Positions 34,844 through 46,850 of a DNA stretch of 64,000 nt are shown in pieces. This DNA comes from Escarpia spicata. Lineage: Eukaryota > Annelida > Polychaeta > Sabellida > Siboglinidae. The notes below the pieces were generated by a model that made no database searches, was not told the DNA's origin, and saw nothing but the letters and a program-made list of their open reading frames with translations. The stretch is from NCBI GenBank assembly GCA_963995525.1, contig OZ023210.1, positions 28,647,249 to 28,711,248 of the forward strand, in the 5' to 3' direction. The first letter of the stretch is position 1. Every line of letters begins with the position of its first letter. The translations under genes and the position numbers were made by a program.

Positions 34844-35075
34844 CACATCTACCGTAAGTCAGCAAAACGGTGTACTTAACCCTGAAGCCAGTACGGGTCG
34901 TTGAACTATCAGTTTGAAAAGATATCAATATGTCGTTGTCCGAGAATACATCGCCTGGTAGTTTCTGCCCGCTGAATGTGCCCAATAGTGTCTCCGTACT
35001 GTTGTACCGATCGTGAATTGTGACACGATCGTAGCGCTCCTCCATGTCCAATTTCAAGAACTCCAACTTAACAAT
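34844..35075 (-). CDS. CUB2 second-half exon
   Basis: Encodes VKLEFLKLDMEERYD, VTIHDR, the turn PGDVFSDNDI, LISFQTDSS and GFRVKYTVL. 232 bp, the same length as the CUB1 counterpart, with a nearly identical 3' splice junction. No second Cys pair. Ends in Tyr-Gly-Arg-Cys-Gly at phase 1, joining the CUB3 exon at 31615. Confidence 0.82.
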
Positions 35076-35107
35076 CTACAACATCCAGTAGTCCTCCTAA
35101 CATATTC

Positions 35108-35330
35108 GGTGTGCGTATGTGTGCGTGCGTGTGTGTGTGGGTGGATGTGTGTGTGTGTGTTGTGTGTGTGTTGTGTGTGTGTGTGCGTGTGTATGTATGA
35201 GTGAGTGTGTGAGTGTGTGAATGTGTGAGTGTGTTAGTGTGTGTGTTTGCTTGTTTGTGTACGTGTGCATCAATTTGTATGCGTGCGTGAGTGCGTGCTT
35301 GTGTGTGTAGTGTTTGTTTGTTTTTAAACA
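35108..35330. repeat. TG-rich simple repeat
   Basis: Interrupted TGTG/TGAG/TGCG tract directly upstream (gene sense) of the CUB2 second-half exon. Confidence 0.85.
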
Positions 35331-35663
35331 TATCGTCTAACAGGGCTGTATCTGTTAGACGATATATTAATGGGTGACACATGAACATATACTGCGACAA
35401 GTAAATGACATCTACATATTAACATCTTAACCTTGGGGCTCTGTAAGTGCATCTCCTCCCAGGTGTTGAGGTCCACTCGCCTATTTCCATTTTCATTAGT
35501 TTCTCTGGACCAATGGTCTCTCATTCACCAATTGGCATAATGGCCAGGAGCCATTTTAATGATGACAATTAACGCCCTTGGTTGGTTGCTCCATGGGGAT
35601 GTAAGCTATAGTGTAGCATTGTTTCTCTATTAGTCTTTACAGTTCATTTTCTAAGTAGCTTAC

Positions 35664-35779
35664 CCTACTGCTGTCAACCTGAATAAACCAGCTGCATCTC
35701 ATACTGTCTCCATACTCCGTTTCACTTATGCCAAATACCCCTGTCGATCCTCCCATTAAGGTTCGAGCTGCGTAACGGT
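35664..35779 (-). CDS. CUB2 first-half exon
   Basis: Encodes the first half of CUB2 with GSTGVFGISETEYG and MRCSWFIQVD, the conserved Cys-x-Trp site. Splice sites are TTGCAG and GTAAGC, 116 bp. The expected first domain Cys is replaced (the exon opens with Asp-Arg-Tyr), so this CUB lacks its first disulfide partner. Confidence 0.8.
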
Positions 35780-36153
35780 CTGCAAAAAACGAGTCACTGT
35801 TAGAAACACAATACAATAACACTACACACTGAGTGTTACTTTAGTGTATTCATTAACGAAATTGATCGCAGAGGACTCTCGCTACACAGAACACGTTGGT
35901 ACTTGGTCAAATTGTTCCAACTATCTGAAGTTCCTTATATCCATGGGTAAAACTCATAACCAATCGCGAGGATTTAAAGTGTTTTCCTACTAAAGATAAG
36001 GTGCCTCCTCAATTCGATTTTTGGCTCGTTTAATTTCAAATAAATTTTGCGAAATTACAATATATGTCAATAATTCAACGGCTTTTTTATCCACTCGAGT
36101 TTGATGTAATGTTCAACCTGGTTTGGTCACAATTAACAAACGTTGCAACTTAC
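35780..36153. other. Intron between CUB1 and CUB2, nothing recognised
   Basis: No repeat or coding signal beyond the splice sites. Confidence 0.5.
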
Positions 36154-36385
36154 CACATCCATTATTCCACAGAATGGTGTACTTCGCCGCGAAGCCGACA
36201 TCTCTCGTTGAACCATCCGATTGGAAAGAAATCAACATGGTGCTGTCGGAAAATACAGTGCCTGGTAGACGCCACCCGCTGAATATGCCCAACAACGTAG
36301 AATTGGAACTGGTGTCTCCATCGTGAATCGTGACAATGTCGTAGCTTTCCTCTGTGTCAAAGCTCAAGAACTCCAACTTAACTAT
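36154..36385 (-). CDS. CUB1 second-half exon
   Basis: Encodes the C-terminal half of CUB1: VKLEFLSFDTEESYD, VTIHDG, a Gly-rich turn, LISFQSDGS and GFAAKYTIL, typical CUB beta strands. The second Cys pair of classical CUB domains is absent, as in CUB2 and CUB3. Acceptor TTGTAG, donor GTAAGT, 232 bp. It is closely similar to the 34844-35075 exon, including the intron junction, so CUB1 and CUB2 look like a tandem duplication. Confidence 0.82.
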
Positions 36386-37350
36386 CTACAACATTAATAA
36401 GCAGCCTGACACACATATGAAAAGTGTATTTTTTCATGTACTAATTCGTAATCAGTCGTTTGGCAATGGCTAACATTACCACCCCACACGTGTCGAATTA
36501 CGTGTGAAGGGGCGGCTCAAGAGTTGGTAGTCTAGGGGTGCATGCATGAATCAGATCAATTGCATTCGGTAGGGGGCGTGCGTGTATAAATGTCGACGAT
36601 TTGATCCCACGAAGCTTTGTGTTTAAATACACATTGGCGTCGGAACGTGGTGAATATTCAGGGATGAGGCTCTCCGAAACCTCCAATTGCATCTCCCCTT
36701 AATCAATGACGGTACTGTAAATCCATGATCATATGTTCGCGTCAAGTTACCCGAACGAGTAGGTTTGCGGAGGGCACATTTCGTCTAGGCCGGGGGGGGG
36801 TGGCACATGCCCACCCTGGATCTGCCTATGCCGTGCAACTGAAAGAAACGCTGTGGTTTGTCAATGGTTTGACACATCAACTGGGACTAACACATATCAT
36901 AACCTTACCGCCAACTTGTTAATTATAAAATCTACAATTAGCATAGTTGGAGAAAATTAGGTTAAAAGGTTGTCAAAATGCTATTGAAAAGACAGTTGTC
37001 GACATGCATGCTACTGTCTTTCCAATAACATTTTATTTTTCTGCAGCTCAATGTCACTGCGTGGGCACTGAAATTGCAATGCCAATGATTATTATAAAAT
37101 ATGCTGCCGTATCTAAGGAGTTGGAACCGGGGGGGGGGGGGGGGCTTGGGGGCTGCACACCCCAATATTTATGGTCCGGAGGCTGGAGATAGGATTAAAC
37201 CCCCAACATTTAAAGAAAGGGGTGCATTTTGGCGTGCAATTGGTGGTTTTTGAAGAACCTCAAGGTTGTTTTGGGTGCGTCAATGGGGGATGCAACTGGA
37301 GGTTTTTGGTGAGCTTCAAGGTAAGGTGGTTTTATGGGGAGCCTCCGGGG
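36386..37350. other. Intron with poly-G runs and an inverted repeat-family copy
   Basis: Poly-G runs at about 36792 and 37131-37143. The stretch 36632-36685 is an inverted copy of sequence that recurs at 37365-37415. Confidence 0.5.
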
Positions 37351-37413
37351 GATACAATAGGAGGATTCTGTTGAGCCTCATCTCCCCCCAACATTCACCA
37401 CGTTCCACCGCCA

Positions 37414-37509
<96 letters not shown>

Positions 37510-37575
37510 GTGTGTGTGTGTGTGTGCGGTGTTAGCCTCAGCTTCCCCCAACATTCACCACGTTCCAACGCCAAT

Positions 37576-37615
<40 letters not shown>

Positions 37616-37725
37616 GCGTGTGCGTGTATGTGTGCGTGCGTGTATGCGTGCGTGTGTGTGTGTGCGGTGTGTATTATGTATATATATATATGTGTGTGTA
37701 TACACGCACACACGCACGCACGCAC

Positions 37726-37760
<35 letters not shown>
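37351..37760. repeat. Duplicated (GT)n cassette
   Basis: The flank CCCCCAACATTCACCACGTT followed by CCRMCGCCAATG and a (GT)n array occurs twice in tandem (37385-37530 and 37546-37610). GTGC, TATA and CA tracts follow up to 37756. The flank also exists inverted near 36640. Confidence 0.85.
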
Positions 37761-38222
37761 ATTATTGCCTTGTCGTATTTCAAGCAAGCGTTTCTAGTGG
37801 ATGGAGTAGAAGGGTCGAATGGAGATAACAAAACGATTGCCAATTGTAGTTGTTTTTCTTTCATGCCCCCAATAATGCGACTGCGATTTTTATGCGAAGC
37901 GTTGGAACCATTTGTCTTGTTTTTTCTGATTATATAGGAATGTGCGGTTTTTCGATCAGTGATGTCAGCAATGACCACCCGGTGTTGTCAAAGACGTTTG
38001 TTAGATCATCTGTATCTATTCATTCAAGATATCATTCCAGTTGCTGTTTTGTTGCTGTAGCTCAAACTATTTGTCACCAGTGTAATTCAACTGTCAATGT
38101 CATGGTAAGCACATGCTTTTGGTAAGTCAGCAGGAACTGTGAGGATTCATTTTTCGACTTCCAGACATGTGGATTCTGTGAAGTCATATTTTCTTTCTGA
38201 GAAAATATATCTGTTTACCTAC
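37761..38222. other. Intron, nothing recognised
   Basis: No feature seen. Confidence 0.45.
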
Positions 38223-38332
38223 CTGGGATGTGTTGACTTCAATCACCCATCCACAGTTCATGTTGTTTCCATAGTTATTTACGCCAAACGTTCCCTCTCG
38301 TCCATTCAATACTGCTGGACTACCAAGGCATC
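38223..38332 (-). CDS. CUB1 first-half exon
   Basis: Encodes the N-terminal half of a CUB domain: a Cys near the start, the GTFGVN segment, then the Asn-x-x-Cys-x-Trp motif (MNCGWVIEV) that is a CUB hallmark. Flanked by a CTGCAG acceptor and a CAG/GTAGGT donor. Length 110 bp, entering at phase 1 and leaving at phase 0, exactly as the other five first-half exons. Confidence 0.8.
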
Positions 38333-39557
38333 CTGCAGTGAATGTCAACATGAGTTCAATGTGTTCCCCTATCAATCCAGTCACGTCATATATGCGGTGG
38401 TTTACATTTATTTCACATTTTCAAATATGTTTACTTTCCGTGCAACGCTGTCGTTTTTTTTGTGGACAATACATCAGAATGTTGCTCACATTCTGAAGTT
38501 TTCATCCGAGGTATAACCGTCACAGTGGACTATTCTTTTGTTTACGTGTAAATAGTCAAGGTAAACATAACGTATGGCTGAGTTTTTTATGCAATAATGT
38601 ACGTTTCAACAAATGTATATTGTCAAAATATTTGCAACTACACACGCGCTCGCGCGCACGCACGCACGCGCCCCCCCCCACACAATATAGGTTTAAGGTT
38701 TTGTAGATTTGAACTATACGTTACATAATTGCAAGGTTTGAATAAGAAATGGTTGCAATGATTCAACGTGTGATTGTATTTAAGAAATAACGTTTGGTTT
38801 GCATATACACAATGATGCAATGTACGGTAGTTCATAATTTATTTTATTTCGAATATAAATGATGTAACATGATAACCACTTTTAAAAAGTTTATATTTAG
38901 CCACTTTAACACGATTGAAATGCGAAGCATTCACATCAGATATAATATTGACAATTATGTTTTGATTCGCAGTAAATTGTTGCTATTTGCACAATCAGTA
39001 AATCATTTGCACCATTCGTGCATTGTCCTGTTTGTTTAAGTGAGACAGTTTCAGCTATAAGTTTTCGCTCTGTGTATCGCTAATTCCGCAACTTGTAGCC
39101 ATTGGCGTCAGCAGAATATATGCCCGTCACATGTTCTCCAAGTTTCGCGCCTACACATACATACGGATTAAATGACACCCATTGGTGACTACAGTGCCTA
39201 TAGTTATGGACGTTATTTCACAACAGTCAGTCACTGACAACAATCAATCATTTTATAGACGATGTAAGGTAGATATCAAAAAATATATATGATTAAACAG
39301 GAGAGGAAAACATTAACGTTTAAGACCGAATCAACACACCCGTTGGTGGAAAATCACTAAGTCAAAACAGTTGACGACTAAGAACCATACTGCGCTTAAA
39401 TATCACACCGCGTCAGACTTATAACTGAAACAGCATTACGGCTAGGCCTACGAATGAAATAAGTTAAACTTAGTTCTGTACGTTATGTGTTGTGATACGG
39501 ACGGAACTTCGAACTAATAGCTGAAACTAATATTAGGCTACTCTCGGATACACTCAC
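38333..39557. other. Intron, nothing recognised apart from a CG/CA-rich tract
   Basis: A short CGCG/CACG tract at 38642-38683; otherwise no feature. Confidence 0.5.
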
Positions 39558-39596
39558 CGCCATGGCTAGATGCAACTCTTACACCAGTGGTTGTTC
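39558..39596 (-). CDS. Candidate 39-bp linker exon before CUB1
   Basis: It is bounded by a TTTAG acceptor and a GTGAGT donor. The only open frame encodes a short Thr/Ser/Gly-rich linker and ends at phase 1, matching the start of the CUB1 exon at 38332, where the split codon becomes Gly just before the conserved first Cys. A second upstream acceptor (AAAAG) would put a stop codon in the joined frame, so the shorter exon is preferred. Confidence 0.45.
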
Positions 39597-39926
39597 CTAA
39601 ATCCTTTTCTGTGGTGGTAGTATGTGGTATAGAATATATACAAATTCATAATCTCTATCAATGTTACCGTTACCTGCTAATTTTCCAAAGTAAAAATACA
39701 ATGCGTACATCAAGGCAAAATTATGGTAATACAATGAATATGTGAAATATAAGGCAAATTATAAATACGACGGTGTGAAACTTGCCAGATGTTATTAATA
39801 CAATACGATGTTATGGAAGGATGCGAAAGTATCAAACCAAATGTGTAACACCTTTTTCAAACAATTACAACAACAGTCCTGGAGTTCAGATGAGTTTGGG
39901 AATGAATAAAACCAATAAATACTTAC

Positions 39927-39945
39927 CTACTGTGTTGTATCCTCT
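39927..39945 (-). CDS. Candidate 19-bp microexon (N-terminal linker)
   Basis: A polypyrimidine tract and CAG acceptor precede 19 bp, which are followed by a strong GTAAGT donor. Spliced to the next exon at its TTTAG acceptor, it gives an open phase-0 frame that reads into the first CUB domain. The segment is too short to show homology, so support rests only on splice signals and phase. The upstream signal-peptide exon was not found. Confidence 0.4.
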
Positions 39946-42900
39946 CTGAAAAAAATAAGACACTAATTATTAGGTGGTTTTGATTTTTTACTAGATTATT
40001 AATACAATCACTCAGTTCGCTTTCTCGATCATAATGACAGAGCGCTCACATATCATTGCTGATTCGAATAATGTTATCATTCGTGTAAAACATGTTCCAG
40101 ACATTTTCTGAAATTGTAATTATCTAGAGAGCGTCACCCATTCACAAACCTCCACACACCCTGTGAACACGCACGGACGCACGTACACGTACACAAGCTC
40201 GCATGCACTTATACACTCGCACACTTGCGTGTGTGTGCGTGAATAAAAAGGCGTTGTAGAATTGATGGAGAACTGTATAAATTGTTGAACTACCATCTAA
40301 CTGATGACCACCAGTGATGTCATTTTATATTATACACCCTGTACTAGCAAAATTACCATTCTCCGTATACGAAATGAATTGTTAGTTCATACGTGACAGT
40401 CGTGATAGCAATTTATATAAAATGTTAGAAAGCAAACAGCGCGATTACACAAACACCATAACCCGCTCACATAGGTATGCGATGGTTGCAGCGCACGTCA
40501 AACGTAGACAATCACGTCACGTACGTGCTGCAATATTCATTGCATGTTCAAAATAACGAAGGTCGGGGAGAAATGAATTTCACGTTAACCGATATGCCCT
40601 AGTCGTGATAGCTACTGTACAATTCAATTGTCAAATAATATTCGTATTTTTATGGTAGTGACATAAGGGTAGACGTAGGTCTATTGTGTCGGCATCTACT
40701 TCATGTTGCCAAAGAACCAAATCCTTCACGCAGGGGCCATTTTCCCCGAAGTATTTGTTGCGCGCGAGTCGTTCATGCGATTGTTAAGTTACGTTTTATG
40801 TTTTAGCCTACGTGCTCATTACGTTTTACGTTCCGAACAACCGATTTACCGTTAACATGTGAGAAACGACGTTATATTGGGTATCTTGAAAGAAAGAGGT
40901 ATTACATTACATTCGTGAGGTCGTAGATAAATCTCGAAAGTTTGGTACCCGGGGTGCAAGCCGTCTAAAAAGAAAAGGTTAACATACCCGCATGCATACG
41001 CTAGTTAGATTATAGTTAGACAAAACAAATAATTAATTATTAAATATTTTCTTCTCTAAAGACTAAACTATCTATGTTAGCGCATATTGAACTGACGAAC
41101 ATGCGAATTATATAATATGTTCACACGCGACCCACCAAATGGAATTTAGCGAGTCGCATGTATACTGACAGGGCGATAGTGATCTAAAATACGCTGACAA
41201 CCATTGAAACGTGAAATAGTAGGTGCGATACAACCTTTGATACCTTTGATATCGGGTTCTTTGAACATAAACACAAAAGATATCGGACAAGGAAGTTCTA
41301 CCATACAAACTGGATTTACCGCAAACTGTGCCCCTCTTTGTTCATATTCCCTTGGCCCTTTTGATTGACGTTGGCCTGTACACCCCTCTAAAATGACGTT
41401 AGTAACATTATTTATTATGCATGTTACACTCGTTGCATATCTATATTGATATTCTTAATTCACAGGTAGAATATAGGCATGTATATCAAATAATACACAG
41501 TAACACCAACTGTCCATGTTTATGTAATTTTAAAAGGTGTAATGGGTGATATGGGGGGGGGGGGCAGTAGTTCGGTAGGTAGTCGGGCAGGACTGTTCGC
41601 TTCCACCTAGGCTTACTGCCGTTCCGACATTTGGCGAGCTCATTCACCCCACGTTTCCTGTGTCTTTCGAAAGAGACATTTAAATTCGTGTTTCTTCTAA
41701 AATGCCGGAGAAAGTATAACATTTATTATATAAAAATGGAAAACCCCGTACGGGCACCTAATTAGCTGCTGCCAAAACTCTTGACTTGTTCTGATCGTGC
41801 AGTAACTGCTACGAGCGACGTGTCTGTAGATTGTATCAGCGCAGTATAGACTCTAATGACAACACGACATAACTATTACCATTATTATACAGCCAAACCC
41901 TTTGGAATCTCTGTTTTGTACTGATACGCCCGATACACTAAAAGAAACATGCTTCTGATTGCAAATGGCATAGCAATTATTGCTATCTTGTTGACCCGGA
42001 CACCGCCACTCTCAAACGTGACGTACTGTATGTGTGACCGCTTAAATACCATAATAGCGCCCCTAACAGGTATTCTTTCCGTGTGTGTTCCACTTGGGTT
42101 AGCTTCCTGAAAGCGCACTGGCACTGTCCCTACAATAGCAGGTTCTTGAGAGGAAAGTTCTGAAATGGTAAACAAGTTCTGTCCTCAAGAAGGGGCAACT
42201 GTCGGGGGAAACTCGTAACAGGATATTTCCTTTGTAAACTGCAAACTGATTGATTCATTGACAAGCACAAGAATACTAGTCCCAAAAGGGGCAAGTTTCA
42301 TCGTAACGATGAACCCAGTTGTGATTTGTTGAGAAGGCAGTCCTCAAATGAAAAAAAAACGAACTTTTCAGAAGACAATTTTCATTCATTTTAAATGGAC
42401 TTACTGGAAGCAAAGTTTAGAAAGGATTTTTTCGTGTACATTTTTTTCATAATAGGCTGTGCTAAATCTTTAGATTGTGCAGGCTACAGCTGTGATTAAT
42501 ACAACTGTTTATCACAAACTAACAATTCCACAATATACCACTGGTAGTAGTAGTAGTAGTAGTAGTAGGTTAAACGGTTTGATCGGAGACGGCTGACACT
42601 CGCTAACACCTCCGTCAGCATACAAAAACCGCACACCCCTCATTTACTTTAAGACAAAGTTGTGATGCGAAACCAGGAACTGAATTATGTTTTATTTGGC
42701 CTGATTTTTTATTTGGCCTCGATTCTGTTTGAGTTGGTGAACGAATATCATTCACCTGGTGGGCTATTCGGTGCAATGTTATGAGAGATAACATCTTTCG
42801 TAGCGTCGTCAGCAGCACGATCGATGGTCATGCAGTTTGCCAGTTTTCGGCAACGCTATCGGTACCCCCTGGCTATTTCGATCGAGTGTGATATAGATTT

Positions 42901-43145
42901 ATTTATCGATGCTATCTGAAATATGCCGTGGTCCAATCCCCTTTAATGCATGTCAATGGTACCTTGCATGCAGACAATGTGCAAACAGTGATTGTTTTGT
43001 TTTGCGCGTCGAGTTAGAGCTAGGATACAAATATAGTCACAAAACAAGGTAGTGTCTGAAATTCTTGCCGCAAGTTTGCCCCTAGGCAATCAAATACCAA
43101 CGTTCATTTGACATTGGAGAACTGATTCAAACGCTGCTGCAAATT
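39946..43145. other. Upstream region without a supportable gene
   Basis: The first exon and promoter of the receptor gene should lie here or further right, but no signal-peptide frame stood out on the minus strand. There is a poly-G run at about 41553 and a (GTA)n tract at 42542-42568. Confidence 0.4.
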
Positions 43146-43266
43146 TAAATAAATAAAATAAAATCTTTATTGTCGCACATTAAAATGACAATTGTACAGT
43201 TTTTTTCATACAGAAATTTCCGTAATGATACGGTCGACATCATCGTCGTCTAAAATATTGCATGTC

Positions 43267-43581
43267 TTAAGACCATTCCGATAGTACGTTCACGTTCGAT
43301 ATTGTCACGTTGGACAAACCAGCCTGCCACATACGGCCAATATCATACGTAGACACTTCGTACGTTGCTTCACATTCACTAAAGATATAACGGTAGTTTG
43401 AGCTACAATTTGACCAGGGATTTGCAATGGACAACTTAGCAACACTGCTTATAATCGGTGAATTGTGGTTCATAGCTTTATGAATGAATTTGGAGAACCT
43501 TTGCTTTAAGATGACCAATAATGGCAAACTATCAGATAACAATGCTATAACATCACCGTCTGTAAGTGGAGCTAGCCCCAC
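43267..43581 (-). pseudogene. LINE C-terminal region
   Basis: A 104-codon frame (LLSDSLPLLVILKQRFSKFI, HNSPIISSVAKLSIANPWSN) corresponds to the region after RT in Nimb/I-like LINEs, where such a segment is common. No catalytic motif. Confidence 0.6.
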
Positions 43582-43920
43582 AACTTTCTAAGCGCTTTTC
43601 GCCATGCAATACAAATACTGCCAACACTCTTACTCTGAAGATCCCACAGTGGGGCTCCATAATAAGAGCAGCAATATTGTTTAAATAAATTGCACTTTAC
43701 ATTCGTCTTAATATGACGGAAATCGGCCATAAACATATTATACCCTCTCCAGAATTTAGCAGTGGCATCGACGACTAGACTATCCTATATACGGATATAT
43801 GATGGCCCAAATGTACAGCATCTTGGGCACTGTCCAACTCGGTATAATAAAAAAACACAGTTCTGTTGTCGGGTTTACAGCTACGACCTCTAAAAAATCA
43901 AACATCTACTCTTAGTACCG

Positions 43921-45130
43921 TTAAAATTTACACAGAATTCGTCTGCATAGTTTTTCGCATATATCGATTAAAACCTTGAGTCCAGATCTTGTAGGTGTTA
44001 GCAAAGTGAGATCATCTGCGTATCCGACGCAACCCGTATAGTGGTTGCCCGTGTGGCATCCCACTCCACTCTTTTCTAACTGTTCAAACAATCCATCCAT
44101 GTATATGGAGAAAAGAAGAGAAAGGATTGCTCGCTGTTGGACTCCGTTACATGCCATAAACTGGGATGACATACTAGAGCCCCATCTTACTTGAAGTTTT
44201 TGTTTAGTGTACATATACAACAGCAGTCTTAATACCAGCGGTGATACCTTACGTTTTAGAATTACCCTAAAAGGCTTATAATATTTGACCTTGTCGAATG
44301 CTTTGCTGGCATCTAACATGAGTGCATACACATTACTGCCATTTGCATTATAATAACTGATTATCTCCATCATAACATAATGTGAAGTGAGTAGTGGACA
44401 TATTTGGTTTAAATCCAAATTGCAAATGCGATGTTGCAAGCGTACTTTGTTCCTTAGATAGTACAACAACATCAAACAGTTTGGCAACAATGCTGCTAAG
44501 AGCAACAACTCTAAAATTGTCGGATGTACTGTCTTTTGTCTTTTTGTATAGGAACCATAGTTCCCAGTAACATTGAGTCGGGGCTAAAACCATATATCAA
44601 CATACTGTTACAAATTGATGCTAACAGCACAAAGAGTATTTTCGGACCATGTATAATATAATCAGAAATGAGACCCTCTTCACCATCCGACTTACCCAGC
44701 TTCAGTCGCTGGACACCTTCGATAACCTCATCAACTGATATATCATACGCAATATTTTCTTTAATCTGCTTGTTTATCTCCGTATTTATAGCACTCATGT
44801 CAACATCATATAACACACTGTTGTAGAGGTGATTATATTTACCGGAAAAAATGTGTGCTATTTCTTCATCACCTACCACACCATCAATACTTGAAGGCAA
44901 GAATTTATTTCTGCCCTTTATCCGGCGTACCTCAGACCACAAGTCCCGATTTCTATTTTCACTAATGGCTTCGGCCATCTTAGTAGTACGAATTATGTCA
45001 TCCTCTCCCATAATATGTCTAACAGCCCTATGATACCGAGCTCTTGATATACGCCTCATTTCTGTAATGTCACCCTGATGAGGCTTTCCCACTGCTCGTC
45101 ACTGTCGATGCCAGAAAAATAGTCTCCTGT
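43921..45130 (-). pseudogene. LINE reverse transcriptase, frameshifted
   Basis: Starts with the RT leader GKPHQGDITEMRRISRARYH (about 45088), a linker, then LKLGKSDGEEGLISDYI. RT motifs: VVALSSIVAKLFDVVVL, NVYALMLDASKAFDKVKYYK with the first catalytic Asp, MACNGVQQRAILSLLFSIY, and YADDLTLL (about 44010). At least two frameshifts. Confidence 0.82.
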
Positions 45131-45342
45131 TTCAGGTGTTCAACTTCTTTTGTTCACCCAGAAGGTTTCCTTCCGCCACCAGTTGAAGTGTTTTTTTTAT
45201 AGGACAGGTGGTAGGTATACATTCCGATGATTCTATGCACATATTTAATATATCATTATATACTCTAGATAATTAATTATCATGTTTTTTACACATTACA
45301 TTCTTACACAGCAAAGCCCATTTGTCGTATTGTCGTTTACAC

Positions 45343-45784
45343 CATCCTCGCAAGCCAGGGCTGTTTGTCATGCAAAACTAGCCCTGGCAGATCCCCTACG
45401 CGAGATGCGGAAGTTAGCTACGTCAAACTAGTAATTGACTTCGCCAGTCGCGACTGCATCACCCGTGAGAACAGCGCAAATACCCGCCCCAATTTGAAGA
45501 CGGATAAACGACTTCTGGGAATCCCAATATATAATGACCCGTTCGCCCATTAGCACGAGCGGCTGAGCGGTTTTGTGTATTCGAACAATTGCTTCTACTT
45601 CCTAAACATTGCATGAAACACGAGCCACGGTTGGTTGAAATTAGTTTGATTATGACCACCTGACCTGCTGCCAACCACTGATCTAGTGAGCTCAAATTCA
45701 GAGTTTCGCAAAGCGATCAACCAGGGGGTACTGCTGGCTGGCACTGATGTAATCAGCAGTAGTGACCCCTAGCGCGCGAGAATG
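45343..45784. mobile_element. hAT-like MITE inserted in the LINE
   Basis: Starts CATCCTCGCAAGCCAGGGC and ends CCCCTAGCGCGCGAGAATG (imperfect TIRs, CA...TG ends). The flanks GTTTACAC (45335-45342) and GTTTATAC (45785-45792) are an 8-bp target duplication with one change, pointing to a hAT-type transposase. It is the inverted counterpart of 13907-14375. Confidence 0.85.
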
Positions 45785-45792
45785 GTTTATAC

Positions 45793-46420
45793 TCAAGATC
45801 ACTACTGTATTGGTTAATGAGTTTCGTACTGGCTTTATGCCATGCTAGTTTGTGACAATAATTCCTTTCGGACATGTGGTCTACATTTACACCTAACCTG
45901 ACTTTAAGTGGTACATGGTTGGGAAACAACAAGTTGTCTGTAATAGAACATTCGAGCACCTTCTGGCCGTGGTTAAAAAAAAATTCAATTCTGGAGGTAA
46001 AACCGTTTGGACTTACATAGTATGTGGCATTTGCGCATCTGGGGCATACATACTTAACGTAAGATTAAAATCCATTATACAATTCCTTAATGCATGTGCA
46101 TGAGGCGTATTCCTAGTCAAATCTGTATTCATGTCACCCCCGTATATAACTTGAGCGGGGTTGTAAGTGTGTATTAACAGCTGTATTTCACCTAGCATAT
46201 CCATATATTCAGCAAACTTATCGTCTTCCGACCAGCCATCGCAAGGCATGTATACATTGAGGCACGTGATTTCACAGTTATTAAATGAATGGTTCTTTTG
46301 TCGTGTCTCCCAGCTACTGTACTTTCTATGGAAATGCAGGTTAACTAGTTGCACGTCGCTAGATTTAATGTATATGCATATCTGCGTGAACAAAGCGTGC
46401 AAGCCTGACTGCCATTTAGT
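45793..46420 (-). pseudogene. LINE endonuclease (APE-like), partial
   Basis: Contains ITCLNVYMPCDGWSEDDKF (about 46265) and VIYGGDMNTDLTRNTPHAHA (about 46140), the GDxN motif of exonuclease-endonuclease-phosphatase enzymes, which nick target DNA for target-primed reverse transcription. The end lies in another frame near 45930 (LFPNHVPLKVRLGV) with His-Val-Pro where SDH(x)P is usual. It lacks its N-terminus. Confidence 0.75.
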
Positions 46421-46439
46421 CAGAGAGTAAAGCAGCCAG

Positions 46440-46850
46440 CAAATCACGAACCAACCCTGAGGCAACACACAACCAATTAACCACTGCGTGGGGCAGCCAA
46501 TAAGTCCCCAGTCAACAAGTCCCCAGCCAACCAACGAGGCAGCCAACAAGTCACTAACCAACCACCGAAGCAGCCAACGAGTCCCCAACCAACCACTCTG
46601 ACAATCAACACAAGTCACTATAATCAACTACTGAGGTAACGAACAAGTTGCCAACCAACCAATGATAAAACGAACTTGTAATTACCCAACCACTGAGATA
46701 AATAACAAGTCACTAACAAACCACAGAGGTAACGTCACTTACCAACCACTGTGACTATCAACAGCCATTAACGACCCACTGAGACAGCCAACAAGTCACT
46801 AGTCAACCCCTGAGACAACCAACGAATCACAAAACAGCCACACTGAGGCA
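46440..46850. repeat. Degenerate tandem repeat (CCAACCACTGAG... unit)
   Basis: A loosely conserved unit of about 30-45 bp containing CAAGTCACTAACCAACC and ACTGAGRCAGCCAA repeats about ten times. Adjacent to the 5' side of the LINE endonuclease region. Confidence 0.75.

Larger units (their letters stand above)
43146..46420 (-). mobile_element. Non-LTR retrotransposon with EN and RT (I/Nimb-like), MITE-interrupted
   Basis: Minus strand. An APE-type endonuclease portion (46420-45793) and an RT portion (45342-43921) are parts of one element split by the MITE at 45343-45784. A C-terminal region (43581-43267) and an A/T-rich tail with TTTATTTTATTTATTT-like sequence near 43150 follow. The GVQQRAI and YADDLTLLTPTRSGLKVLI sequences resemble I/Nimb-type elements. 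The 5' end is not seen. Confidence 0.82.

Noticed and set aside
35640..35645. Alternative stop-terminated ends of CUB exons
   Set aside because: Reading through donors gives stops shortly after each exon, as expected for introns. All six CUBs have matching phase across introns, so no early termination was called.
41486..42175. Minus-strand frames as a possible 5' exon of the receptor gene
   Set aside because: No signal peptide, no splice sites in the right phase and no domain similarity.
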